From the NCBI GenBank assembly GCA_001692895.1, contig KV748234.1, forward strand, positions 434,001 to 498,000: 64,000 nucleotides of DNA, given 5' to 3'. Positions 11,090-22,158 of the stretch are shown here, in pieces. The position numbers and the translations under genes were made by a program. The notes under the pieces are model-generated. The model searched no databases. It was not told where the DNA came from and worked only from the letters and a program-made list of their open reading frames with translations. Within the stretch, counting starts at the first letter, position 1. Every line of letters begins with the position of its first letter. Source of the DNA: Cenococcum geophilum 1.58 (Eukaryota > Ascomycota > Dothideomycetes > Gloniales > Gloniaceae).

Positions 11090-11924
11090 ACGCGATTTCT
11101 GGCTCGGTGAGCGCCATCTTATTAAAAAAAGTTAATTTAGTTCTGGCTGTTTCGGGAATGAGCTTAGCCACGTCTTCTAATCAATTTGGAAGGCCATTGT
11201 ATGATGAAAGGTTGACTGGAAGTGCAATGGTGTTCGGCGGGGAGTCGGTAAGTAGCTGATACCCCGAGGAAGACTTAGCTTGATGTAGGCATAATTAATC
11301 CAAAAAATTACTGAGAATGCTTCGAATTGGTTCTCAAAGATATATGCCCTTTGGTAAATGCAGTGGCACTACCCTTGCTAATAAAGGATTTCCATCTCCA
11401 AGCTTTGAGCTGCCCAAATCACTGGCCGTGTCTGCTTGTCGACTCGGATATTTCTATAAAGACCAACACACTAAGCCCGAAAATCAAGGGATAACCATAC
11501 TTGATGCGGGGTCATAACAGCCAAGGCACTACCACTCGATTGCTTAAATCTTTCCTTTAGGCACCGCGGCACAGGTACCTGGTATTGCCTTCTCCTCACC
11601 CTCGGGCATAGAACCGACTATATTAGTTTAAAATTAGTGCTCTTATAGCACTTTTTAAGCAGAAAGTACTATTATTATAGCTGTTTTTACAAGAGCGAGA
11701 TTGACTTTCTATACTTGATCTAGCTGTAAGTATTATCCCTTCCCCTAGTATATCCTACAGAAGTTAGACCTTGCGTTGGCGTTTCCCACCCGCCGACGAT
11801 CTCCTTGCGCTGGTGCGTTGTAGCTATACATATGTGGGGGCGCAGCCTTTGGTGGCATTTCCTTCGTCCGTGTCGCCACAGATAAATTTATTTGGTAGTC
11901 TCCTGGGTGGTGAAGCCTAACAAG
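11090..11924. other. Intergenic, no supported gene
   Basis: Two short open frames (11071-11259 and 11317-11517) have no recognisable content. From about 11600 the sequence becomes AT-rich with short TA-rich runs, which could be a small decayed element. The region separates the 3' ends of the La-related gene and the ABC pseudogene. Confidence 0.35.
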
Positions 11925-14265
11925 TCACTCCACCGTTTCTTGACCAAACAGCCTCGCATAAAGCCCCCCTTCCCTCAGCAGTACATCGTGCGTCCCACTC
12001 GCCATTACCATTCCCTTATCAAGCACGAAAATGGCATCAGCGGCCCTTACCGCACCCAACCGGTGCGCGACACTCACCATAATCTTCCCGCGCATAAGCC
12101 CCTTAATACCCGCAAGAGCTTGAGCCTCGGTCTTTGCATCTAATGCGCTCGTAGCCTCATCTAGCAGCAGCAGTCTCGGCTTCCTCGCAAGAGCGCGCGC
12201 AATGGTGGTGCGCTGCCTTTGTCCTCCTGATAGCGAGCAACCACGGCTGCCGATTGGCGTGTTGATAGCTTCCAGCAGCGAGCGGTTTCTTCGATCAATG
12301 CGTTCCTTGCTGTTGCGCGCCCCCCTAGTCCAAGCAGAATGTTCGAAGCGATCGTGCCGGGGTAGAGGACGGGCTTTTGGGAAAACATAGCCAACGGACT
12401 GGCGGTAATCTGCCAAGCGGAAGCCTTTCTGGTCTATCCCGTCAATGAGGATTTGACCGCTGTTTGGGTGGAAGAACTGCTCGAGAAGGGTGAGTACGGA
12501 GCTCTTTCCACTGCCGGACGGGCCGACTAAGGCAACGTGTTGGCTAGGCTGGATGGTCAAATTGAGGTATTGCACGATAGAGATTAGCGGTGCGGAAGGG
12601 TAGCTGAAAGAGACATGATGGAACTCGATGAGGCTAGATTCTATACCGCCCGCCTTTCCGATATTTGACCATGGATCCGGGTGCGGTTTACGGTGGTGCA
12701 AAGTCATGATCGCTGTTGCAGCTTCTTTGACGGTGGCAAAGTCGCATAAAGGAGGGATTCCCCGGCTTCTTGGGCGCCGAAGGTGATGGCGATGAAGCAG
12801 GCTAAGAGGTCATACGCATCGATGTGGCCTTTGCGGATAAGAGTGGCGCCATACCATGTTGACGAAGTAAGTGAGAGACCGAGAGAAAGTATAGAGCCCC
12901 GCTGTACTCAAGACTGAGGCTGAGACTTTGCGCGAAATTGTGGAGAGTATTTCGTGGTAATTTTGCAGAATATAACTTTCCATGTTAAGAGAGCATGCCG
13001 CCCGGATCGAAGAGAAGGCCTCGTTAGTAAGTCGAGTAGAATGCAGGTATTCGTGCTGCATCTTGGCTTGAAAGTCTCCAAGCACCTCCGACCGCAGATA
13101 ACCTGATCCAAGGAGAGCGGGGATTGCACAGACAAATTGCCAGGATTACAGCAAATAGAATGTTGACCACTGCGCCCGTCCCAACTTTACCGAATAGAAG
13201 TTCCTTATGTCCTTGCCAGAAAGCTAGTGCATATGCGGAGAAAAGAATGATGGGTATGAGAGCCAACACGATTGCTGTCCAGAAGGTAGAATAATACCCA
13301 GGACTGCGCGTGCCGTCAACTTTTTCTCATACATTTCGACGAGGCTATCAACTGGACCGAAGCTTTGCGCGATCCTTGGGAAAGACAGAATGCCTGTGGT
13401 AAGGCCCTTGGCTGTAGAACCGTTGTCTAAAAGCTCCTTCATGTGACAGTCGATAATTCAAGAGGTCAGGCTGGTGAAGATGACGATGGCGGGCAGAATG
13501 GTATAGACGACCAGTGCAAGCCTCCAGTCCTTGACAAAAGCGATGATAATGGCGGTAATGAGTGTGGATAGCGAAGACAAGACAACGCCGACCTGCTTGG
13601 AAATGCCCTCTTGGATGACTTTCATATCGAATGAGAGGCGCGCTTCGATTGTTCCTGGTGCTGTTGTATCAAAAAGCCCATGTTTTGGGACAGTATGGCT
13701 CGCATGTAGGTTTCTCGTACCCTGCATGTAGTGTTCTCTCTAGATACAATCCAACAAAAGGTAGAGACGTATGAGGACACGGTAAATCCGATACCTAGGT
13801 AGATCAGATTGACACGGCGCTGGAACAGGGAATCAACCTGTCCGCTGGCCAAATTGGTGAAGGTCGTGGTCAATGATCCGAGCACAACTGCCATGAGCGG
13901 CTGCATCGAATTAGCAAGGGTTATGGTGAGCTATGCGTGGAGGATAAATGCTTCTTACCAGCGCGATTCCGGAAGCTATAACACGAACACGCCGCAACCT
14001 TGCAGTATCATAGAATGCCAATGTACGACATCGAGTGTTTGCTTCCCTCCACTTTCTGCCTCGCTTGCGGAGTAGCGCCGGTGGGAAAGAGGTTCTCGTG
14101 TACATGTTTGTCTGGACTTTGAGCAAGTCTATATAGCTTGAGCGACTCTTCGGACTGGGCGGCACTGACGACGGATTTCCTAGACACCGATGACCTCTGA
14201 GATCTATGGAAAGCGCGTCCAGCGACTTTGACAATGCTCCGCATCTTGAAACGAGCTTCTACCAT
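11925..14265 (-). pseudogene. ABCB-type (MDR) transporter pseudogene with TMD1-TMD2 junction
   Basis: Pieces of an ABCB multidrug transporter lie in changing frames from 14265 to 11925. The best start is ATG 14265 (MVEARFKMRSIV..). A real intron is visible at 13901-13958 (GTAAGA..CAG) between ASGIAL and PLMAVVLGSLTTTF, the usual entry to TMD1. TMD1 follows (GIEARLSF, VIQEGISKQVG, YALAFWQGHKELLFGK), with frame breaks near 13680, 13300, 13150, 12850, 12750, 12370 and 12280. Near 13140 TMD1 passes directly into the intracellular loop of TMD2 (AIPALLGSGYLRSEVLGDFQ), so NBD1 and most of TMD2 are missing. A single NBD ends the gene: Walker A GPSGSGKS (about 12505-12528), LSGGQRQR (about 12216-12235), Walker B LLLLDEATSALD (about 12140-12172), H-loop VSVAHRL, stop at 11925. 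A full ABCB transporter is about 1300 aa; this locus would give about 700. It is likely dead; the indels could partly be sequencing errors, but neighbouring genes are clean. Confidence 0.82.
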
Positions 14266-15204
14266 AGAATACCGTGCCTTCACAACCGGCGGCAAGTGTT
14301 TCAAGATCTAAGTTCGTGGCGTCTACGCCTCGTGTCTGGGCTGGAGAGGCGCTCCACCGAGCCGCCCTAGCCTCGTGCGACGTCTAACGCCATGCCATAC
14401 CCGCTCTTCGGGCTGGAGCTTGCCGCTGTAGGGGGGGTGGTAGGGTGGCTCTGAATGTCTCAAGAGGCCCGCATCGAAGGGTTGGTAGTCTAACTTATCT
14501 CAGGTGCCTCAGCCGCTTCTTTGAGGAATTTGTGGCGTTGCATGGCGCGCACTAACTCCTGAGCCAATAGAACGCCGCGCTACTCCCTACCACCCCTGCT
14601 ACCCCTAAAATTCCTCTGCGAAGCGTCTGAGAGATTATAGGCGCGCGTTTAGTATAAACTGGGTCCTTTTTCCAACATATGTTAATTTTAAATAACTGTC
14701 GGTATACTCGCTTTATCAACGTGCACGAATATCACTCGTAGTGGTACGTATGCGGTGTTGAAGTTGGTAGTTGTTAAAATGTCTAGAAATAGGGGTTTGC
14801 TCCAAGGTCAGATTAGCTAGTCTCACTTCATGGTCTTGTGACCACGTCACATGACTAACATTCCGACAATAACTCTAGCAGCGTGAATATACTAGCTATA
14901 GTCTTAGTTCGCGATGCATTTAAATTATAATCTCTTCTTTTATTTAATTATAATAATTATAACTAGCTAACTACTGTATTAGGGGGCGAGATATATCCTT
15001 AAAGTTTAAAGATATATTTTTAAAACTAGTCCCTTTCCGCTAGCCGCATCGACACAATAGCCGTACTCTACCACCACTACTCTATTTCCTTCCAAATTTA
15101 CAAAGGTGCCTCTTATACCTTATTACAAACAGCTCACCTAATTATACTATACCTATACTAGTAGGTATGGATTTGCTTTGCAGTAGGGGGGAAGCTTTAG
15201 GCAG
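14266..15204. other. Intergenic: GC-rich block then AT-rich block
   Basis: From 14330 to 14640 the DNA is GC-rich. It has short facing motifs GGGGTGGTAGGG (near 14440) and CCCTACCACCCC (near 14585) that could be the ends of a small decayed inverted-repeat element. From about 14640 to 15020 it is AT-rich with no coding potential and resembles a RIP-affected relic. I see no gene. Confidence 0.35.
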
Positions 15205-15358
15205 AGGCTTGTGCAGAGCTTTAGTAGAGCTTCGTGCAGAGCTTCGTGCAGAGCTTCGTGCAGAGCTTCGTGCAGAGCTTCGTGCAGAGCTTCGTGCAGA
15301 GCTTCGTGCAGAGCTTCGTGCAGAGCTTCGTGCAGAGCCTTGTGCAGAGCCATGTGCA
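15205..15358 (+). repeat. 12-bp minisatellite array (GCAGAGCTTCGT)
   Basis: About eleven near-identical tandem copies of GCAGAGCTTCGT, flanked by variant copies. Because 12 is a multiple of three, open frames occur on both strands here and are artefacts. The same unit forms a much larger array inside the TIR element at 26370-28763 (28021-28545). Confidence 0.95.
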
Positions 15359-15539
15359 GGCGTGCAGACGTGTAAATTGCAGACGTGCAGACGTGCAGAC
15401 ATTCGTACGGGCGTTCGTGTGGGTGACTAATTGATTAATTAGTTGTATATAGACGTTTATAGAGCCGTTCATGTAGACGATTATAGAGTCTTCCAAGTAT
15501 ATCAGTACTGCGTATTAGGAGAGATTTGGAGCTCCGTAT

Positions 15540-16045
15540 TAAGCTTCGAGTAGAGCTTCAAGCAGAGCCTCGCATAGAGCTTTTAAGCAGAGCTTTTGAG
15601 CAGAGCTCCGTGCAGAGCCTTGAGTAGAGCTTCGAGCAGAGCGTCGTGCAGAGCTTCGAGCAGAGCTTTGATAGAGCTTTAAGTAGAGCCTCGTGCGGAG
15701 CTTTGAGCAGAGCTTCGATAGAGCTTCGAGCAGAGCCTTGTGTAGAGCCTTGAGTAGAGCTTCGAGCAGAGCGTCGTGCAGAGCTTCGAGCAGAGCTTTA
15801 ATAGAGCTTCAAGTGGAGCTTTGATAGAGCTTTAAGTAGAGCGTCGTGCAGAGCTTCAAGCAGAGCTTCAAGCAGAGCTTCAAGCAGAGCTTCGAGCAGA
15901 GCAGAGCTTTGAGCAGAGAGCTTCTCTATATAGGCCTTGTATTTAGGCTTGTTTTTGAAGGCCTTGTAAACGGCTTTGTATAGAGCTTTGAGCAGAGCTT
16001 TGTATAGGCGTTCGTGCAGGCGTTCGTGCAGGCGTTCGTATAGAC
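15540..16045 (+). repeat. Degenerate continuation of the GAGCTTCGNGCA minisatellite
   Basis: Roughly forty diverged copies of GAGCTTCGAGCA, GAGCTTTGATA and related units, ending in a few GGCGTTCGTGCA copies at about 16005-16040. Variation is much higher than in the array at 15205, so this part is older or less homogenised. The combined field is bracketed by direct repeats TATTAGGGGGCGA at 14977 and 16150. Confidence 0.85.
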
Positions 16046-16241
16046 GTTTGTAGAGATATTAGGGGCACAATCAGGCTCCATTGCGGATGGATTCTATAGA
16101 GCGAGAGGAGGGCTTTTGAATGGAGGTATCGGCGAGTTAAGCGGTGGTATATTAGGGGGCGATATACCGCGTTAAAGGCGATGCAACCGTTGTCTATGAG
16201 GCAGGCTGGCCTACCTTTACAAATCGCGCCCATAATCTCTC

Positions 16242-16449
16242 ACCCTCGGAGAGGAATCCACCTCGGCGCTCTGTAATTGGCTGCTAAAGCTAGCGCAAGC
16301 ACTAACGCCTGCGGCGTACGTTAGGCTGCGGCGCCAGTCGCTAATTGGCTTAGGAGTTTACAGGAGTCACAGGGGTTATAGAGGTGTGGCGGTGCCAGCC
16401 GCTGATTGGCTCAGGAGTTTGCAGGAGGTGGATTTTCTTCTCCGAGGGT
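16242..16449. repeat. Putative MITE, 208 bp
   Basis: The ends form a near-perfect inverted repeat: ACCCTCGGAGA..ATCCACCTC at 16242-16264 and its reverse complement at 16425-16449. Inside are two direct copies of CTRATTGGCTYAGGAGTTTRC (near 16341 and 16402). No coding potential. No certain target-site duplication, so the family is unassigned. Confidence 0.6.
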
Positions 16450-17192
16450 CTGAGTCAACTGAGATAAAGTCTAACTGGCTTTGTTAAAACTCACACTCGA
16501 ATGGAGATAAACAGCCACAACTCCCAGCGGATGATGAGCTCTTGCGTGACCTTGGGAGATATTTTGTATTAATGTCTGTTCCGGACATGGTACTAAATAA
16601 AAATGGGAATGGCAATGGTCCATGAAATTTATGATTGACCCTGGATATTCCGAGTGCACTAAGGTGGAGTATTCGTGCCACCGGCGGTGCATACGTTAAC
16701 CATGGGATAGATGTGGAAATGAAAAGCCACGAGATCACAAGTACAGTACTGGTCGGGAGCCTTTTTACACCAAAACTCACCTAAAACACTTCTAGATTTT
16801 ATATCCACCACGATATTTTATTAAGCTGAAATTAAAGCTATTAGTAGATTTTTACTTTAACTAAAACTCTCCGTTAGTAGTATTTTATAATAATAACGTA
16901 GAGAATTATTATAAAGTTATAAAGTTAGGTAAATGTTAAATATAAACTTTAGAGTATATTTGACCAATGACTGTACTCCTCGAAGGTATATAAGAGCCAG
17001 AACCACCTGCTGCAGAAGGATATCAGACATCAACACCGAAGCGCATCATATCATTTTAGCAATCCCCGTCAGCCCTGATCTTCTCGCCAAAACAACGATT
17101 TCCATATTTCTCCATCTCTCACACGTCTGGTGGTATCCGCACGAGATAATCGATCCTTTTCATTTGCCTAACACCCCAAGTCAAACAACATC
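16450..17192. promoter_or_regulatory. Upstream region of the fusion enzyme gene
   Basis: About 740 bp without a supported gene. The stretch 16790-16950 is AT-rich. A core promoter with TATA box is visible near 16987. From there to the ATG at 17193 is a pyrimidine-rich leader typical of a fungal 5' UTR. No operator can be named. Confidence 0.4.
16987..16994 (+). promoter_or_regulatory. TATA box (TATATAAG)
   Basis: A consensus TATATAAG lies 199 bp upstream of the ATG of the fusion enzyme gene, followed by C/A-rich sequence suited to transcription initiation. A strong TATA box suggests regulated rather than constitutive expression; this is inference from sequence alone. Confidence 0.55.
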
Positions 17193-20100
17193 ATGCCGCT
17201 CATCGAGGACGGAAACTTTGTGGCTTCGGCGATGGAGACAGGAACCGTGAACATGCACAGTTATTCTGCCCAGAATGATGTGGTGCTTCCAAGTTACCCC
17301 TTGCCATCTGTGGCATCCATCCGTGAAGAGATCGACCGGATTATTACTACCATGCTGGATGAAAAGACACGCAACAAATTCAAGAAATCACTAAACGTTC
17401 TGGACCTTTGCCTGATGCCAGCATTCCACGCCGTAACCCAAGGCTTGGAAGCCGAAACAATAGCGACCGGACGCAATTGGGCAACGACTCGATTCAAGGC
17501 GCTTTTGTTGGCGCTGCGTGGCCCCCTTTCCAACACCAGCCTGACCTTTGCGCTCAAGAATCCGGCGGAGACTCAAGCCAAATCAGCAGCTACTCTTTTG
17601 CACGGGCTTGCTGAAGTTTACATCTCCAAATCGACACTGGACATCATCGGCAAAAATGGAGCGGGTAAGCGCTTCGAAACCAAGCAGCTAGCAGAATTGT
17701 TTGCAACAACCCGTAGGCCAGGTATCGAGAGCGACGAAATGAAATCATTCCCCCTCTCACGGCATGTCATTGTCTGGAGACATGGTCGTGCCTTCTCCAT
17801 TGACATCCTGGATGCGAAGATGCAGCCCATGAGTGTTGCGAAGCTGTCCGCTCAGATTCAGCGCTTGGTCAACCACAGCGAGGCGTCGGACTCGTTCCAG
17901 AGCGTCGCTGGCATGTCTACGTTTCTTGACAGGCCGCAATGGGCTGCGATTTACGCCGAGATGAAGGCAAAGAACCCGGAGTCGATTGAGGTGATAGAGT
18001 CTGCCATTACAACTGTGGCGCTCCACGAATCAGTCGCACGCAGTCAGCAACGACGACTGGAAGTGGCTCGAGCTGACTCGCAAGACGTATATTCAGACAA
18101 GACGCTCGGCTTCTCCGTCTTCCCGGACGGCACCCTTGGAGGAAGGATCGACCATACGGTGGCTGATGGAGGGGTGATCGTTCGATTTCTCCGGGTGCTC
18201 CATGCCGCCATGAGCAAATGCTCAGCAGACGTGGATACAGTAGCTGAAGGGTTTCCGCCTCCAGAACTTCCCCTTCACAGCATCCCGAGTGCCGTTGTGC
18301 CTCCCACTAGCCAACTAGAGAAGGACCGTAAGACTTTCGATATCGCTCAGCCGCCGGATGTTCTAGACCTTCTTAAGTCGGCCTCGCTCCTCAATGTCAC
18401 AATCCAGTTTGCTTTCCAGGCTGCTGTCTTTGGTGCGACTGGCAGTACCGGAGGCCTTATGGTCGAGCCGATGTCAGTCCGGGTATTTAAGGACGGCCGT
18501 TGCGACCCTAATTACATCGTTACAGACGAGTCTGTGACCCTCTTCCGGGCGATGGCTGCTGGTGAACCGGACGAGACGTTGGCTCAGGCATTTGCCGCCA
18601 GCATGCTCGCCTATAAAAAGCAGGTCCGGCGGACCAGAGATGGTGCCGCGATCGGACCAGGCATCATGATCCTGCGAAAGGTCGTCGAGAGTTTACCCGA
18701 GTCGGAAGACAGGAATATCGTCCTGCAAGTGCTCCAGCTCTTCCGGCGCCCATCAGCCTACTTCACCGGCGTGCCATACGCAGACTTCGTCGAGGCGGTG
18801 GAAGCCAACGTTTTCGCTCCCGATCAGCTCGCCATAACGTACATTGGTAAAACAGACAGGATCACGGCGTGTCTGGCTGGTACTGGCAAGTTCGCTGGCC
18901 AACTGGACGCCATTCGCCACCTCTTCCTGAAGTATCTCCAGTCGCTAGGTGTGGTCGCCACAGCCATTGCGAGCGTAGAGCAGATGTATCCGGGTAACGG
19001 TTTGGCGGTGCTTGCGGGGTTCGCCAAGGACAAGGGCATGGTCGGGGAAGTTGGCTCGGTCGCAATTCACGCTGGAGCGGGAGAGGAGTTTGGGCTCCAA
19101 GCGCACGAGAAAAAGCTCGTGGAGTTCTTGCTTGCGGTTGTCGTATTTGTTGCGCGGCAGGACATTGCTGCGAAGCGTTCGGCGGTCGAGGTTGCTCAGA
19201 AGGCGGTAGTGGCGCTGGAGAACTGCATCTTCTTCAACGCGGGCAAGGGCGCTGTGCTCAACGCAATTGGCGAGCACGAGCTGGAGGCGTGCATCGTCGA
19301 CGGCGCTACGGGTGCGGCTGGCGCAGTTGCATGNGCGAAGACGCTGCGCAATCCAATCGTGGCGGCGCGGCTAGTGATGGACACAACGGAGCACTCGCTG
19401 CTGGCTGGAGACGCCGCGGACCAGTTCGGCGCCGAGCACGGCCTTCAGCTGGTGCCCAACGTGCACTTTAGCTCGCACGCGCGCAAGCAGCAGCGCCAGC
19501 GTCAGCACGAGGCAAAAACAACCGCTAACCACCCGCAGACTGTGGGCGCTGTCGTTCTCGATACCTTTGGCAGCCTCGCCGTCGCAACATCCACTGGTGG
19601 TGTCGTGAACAAGAAGCCTGGCCGCATCGGGGACACGGCCATCGTTGGCGCTGGGGTCTTCGCCGACCACCGCATCGCCGTCGCCTGCTCCGGCCAGGGT
19701 GATGCCTTCCTTCGCAAAAGCATTGCAAGCCAGATTGCCTACGGCCCCTCAGCCATGCAGACCGTCTTGGACGAGCTCCACAAGAAGGCGAGTGTCAACG
19801 GCGCTGTTCTAACCGTGGACAGCTCCGGCAGGGTACGCATCGCCCAGACGTCGGGCTCCTTTTTGGTAGCATCCAGCGAGAAAGGTCAGCCTATCTGGTC
19901 CAAGGTCGTTGTAAAGGACCGCACGCCTAGGGAGCTGCCTCCCTTCTTCGAGGACTCCAATGTCAAGGCAATCGTCTCTCCCAGACCAACCACGCCGGGT
20001 GACACTCTTGTACGCATCAAAGCCGGTCCGCTTAGGGCCTTATCCAGGACGTATTTCGCAGATACCCTCATTTCCATTAAGCAGGTTGCTACCGTCCTCA

Positions 20101-21907
20101 AGGCAAGCACGGATGTCCAGCGGATTGGCCTTGTGACCACGTCCAACGACGAAGTCCGCCTTATCCCGCTCCATGGTCTTTCAGCCGAGTGGAAGCCAGC
20201 TTTCAACCCAGAGGAGGAGTACCACACCTCTTTTCCCGGCTACATCTCTTCCAAAAATGGCCCGGAATCGTCAAGTGAGACCCTTACCAAGGTCCAGAAG
20301 GATATCACTAGGGACTGCGCTCCGGCAATGGACCTCACTTTCGTTGGAGAAAAGGGTAAAGATAATCTCTTTGCCAAGATCATCCGCGGTAAACTAGAGC
20401 AGTGGAGAGTCTGGGAATCTAAGACCCATGTCGCCTTTTTGACTCCCTTTGGGAATACTCCAGGCTTCACTGTACTGGTCCCTAGGAAGCATCTTAGTAG
20501 TGATATTCTGTCCATTGCTGACACCGATCTCTATGATCTGGCTGGCGCAATATACGATGTATCCAAGCTGATCGAGCAATCGGCCTTGGGCGTAACGCGA
20601 GTTGGTCTGATCTTCGAGGGCATGGAGATCAATTATGCCCATGCTAAGCTAATCCCAATCCTCGGCGATGAGCCGTGCGCACACGTAGAAGAAGCCTTCA
20701 AGGAGGTCTACTCTGGTTACCTGTCTTCCAAGCCTGGTCCTATTGCGCCATATGAATTTTTGGAGCCGTTACAACTAAAGTTGATGTCAACTACTAACAC
20801 TATGAGGACCATAGTTCCAACGAAGACTTGGCAGGAGTCGGCGAGCCACTACCTGCAAGCGCTGAAGTCGCCCTGGTACCGGGGAATCTTCCAGCTCCTG
20901 GACAGTCTCTTCCACGGAACAGCTGAGTACTTCAACAAGCAGCTGGCTTATAAATACGCCATCACACCTCTAACAACTGGTGAGTGAAATCATGAACGCG
21001 AAAAGGCTAGGTTTGTTGTACTTACATCTCGATAGACTGTATCTCCTCACCTATGGGTCTTGGCTCAGACAGCATGCCTGTTCCCATTGATCTCTTTGGC
21101 CAACAGACCTACCTTGCTGATAGTATGCAATTCACTCTTGAGTATCTCCTACGATTTGACAGCAAAGCCTCAGGTATGTACTACATCTCGCCATCCTTCC
21201 GAGGCGAAGATCCCGATTCAACCCATCTCAACCAATTCTTCCACGTCGAATGTGAACTCCAAGGGAACATAGATGATGCTATCGCCACCGCAGAGGGCTA
21301 CGTGGTTTCCCTCACGAAGACCATGTACGAGCATCACAAGGATCTCATTCAGCGATTTGCGGGAACAACCGACCATGTCACTTCCCTCCTGTCAACCTAT
21401 GATGCTAGTAAGGGCTTTCCAAGGGTTCCCCTCGACGCCGCTATCGACATGATGCCCGATGCCAAGTGGTGGGAGTACGCTGTTGCGGGCGAGCCTCGCC
21501 ACGGCCGCAAGCTCACTCGGCGTGGCGAGCGCTTCCTTATCCAGAAGTACGGCGGCTTCGTTTGGCTCACCGAGATGGACCACCTGTCGGTGCCCTTCTA
21601 TCAGGCGTACGTCGTGGGCTCCAACATGACCAAGGCTAAGGCCGGCGATCTGCTTATGGGCTTAGGGGAGACCTTGGGTATGGGTGAGCGCCACCTTACT
21701 GCCAAGCAAGCCACGGACGCCCTCAATCACCACGAAATCCCTCTGGAATCATACGCTTGGTACCTGGGTATCAGAGAGGCGCACACCATGCAGACAAGTG
21801 GATGGGGTATGGGTAGTGAACGATACCTGTGCTGGTTGCTGCAGCACGATGATGTTCGGGACTTTGCTCTTATTCCTAGGCTGAAAGGAGAGAAGTTCCT
21901 GCCGTGA
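17193..21907 (+). CDS. Fusion enzyme: carnitine acyltransferase / isoaspartyl peptidase / HIT-HIT / AsnRS-like core
   Basis: Two exons, 17193-20979 and 21036-21907 (intron GTGAGT..TAG keeps frame), 1552 aa, one N at 19334. Domain 1 (about 20-610) is a choline/carnitine O-acyltransferase: RIDHTVADGG carries the expected catalytic His (His321), and MVEPMSVRVFKDGR (from 424) matches the family's substrate-binding block. Domain 2 (about 620-895) is an isoaspartyl peptidase/L-asparaginase Ntn hydrolase: SVAIHAGAG, FNAGKGAVLN, nucleophile Thr783 in PQTVGAVVLD, STGG and PGRIGDTAIVGAG. About 935-1030 is a HIT-like remnant without the triad, and 1056-1170 a fuller HIT domain with YAHAKLIP (His1150 kept; first and third triad positions are Tyr and Lys). 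The last part (about 1180-1552) is a class II synthetase core like AsnRS: motif 2 SFRGE (Arg1318, Glu1320) and motif 3 GMGSERYL (Glu1524, Arg1525). No OB anticodon-binding domain precedes it. It is probably cytosolic; substrate unknown. Confidence 0.85.
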
Positions 21908-22158
21908 GCCAGACACTTTCGGGTTCCTCAAGACGGTAATGATATTATTGCATTTGCTTAGATATGTTAATCCTCTTTGTAGAGTCCCAATTTCCCTTTA
22001 GAGGACCGGGTACTTAATATATTCTATACATCTACCGGTGTTGTAGTGGCCGACTGACCTAGTGCCGCGCTAGTGTGGGATAGACCTTAAGGTATTTCCT
22101 TATTATTAACTTCTATTTACTAAACACTATTTAATTCTAACTTGTTTAGGTTTATGGT
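21908..22158. other. Convergent intergenic region
   Basis: The 251 bp between the stop of the fusion enzyme (plus) and the stop of the STAND-like gene (minus) must contain both terminators. It is AT-rich towards the right and shows no recognisable element. Confidence 0.45.

Noticed and set aside
15142-15496. Several overlapping open frames on both strands giving Arg-Ala-Glu-Leu, Leu-His-Glu-Ala or Lys-Leu-Cys-Thr repeats
   Set aside because: They come from a 12-bp tandem repeat, which keeps all frames open; there is no start context or domain.
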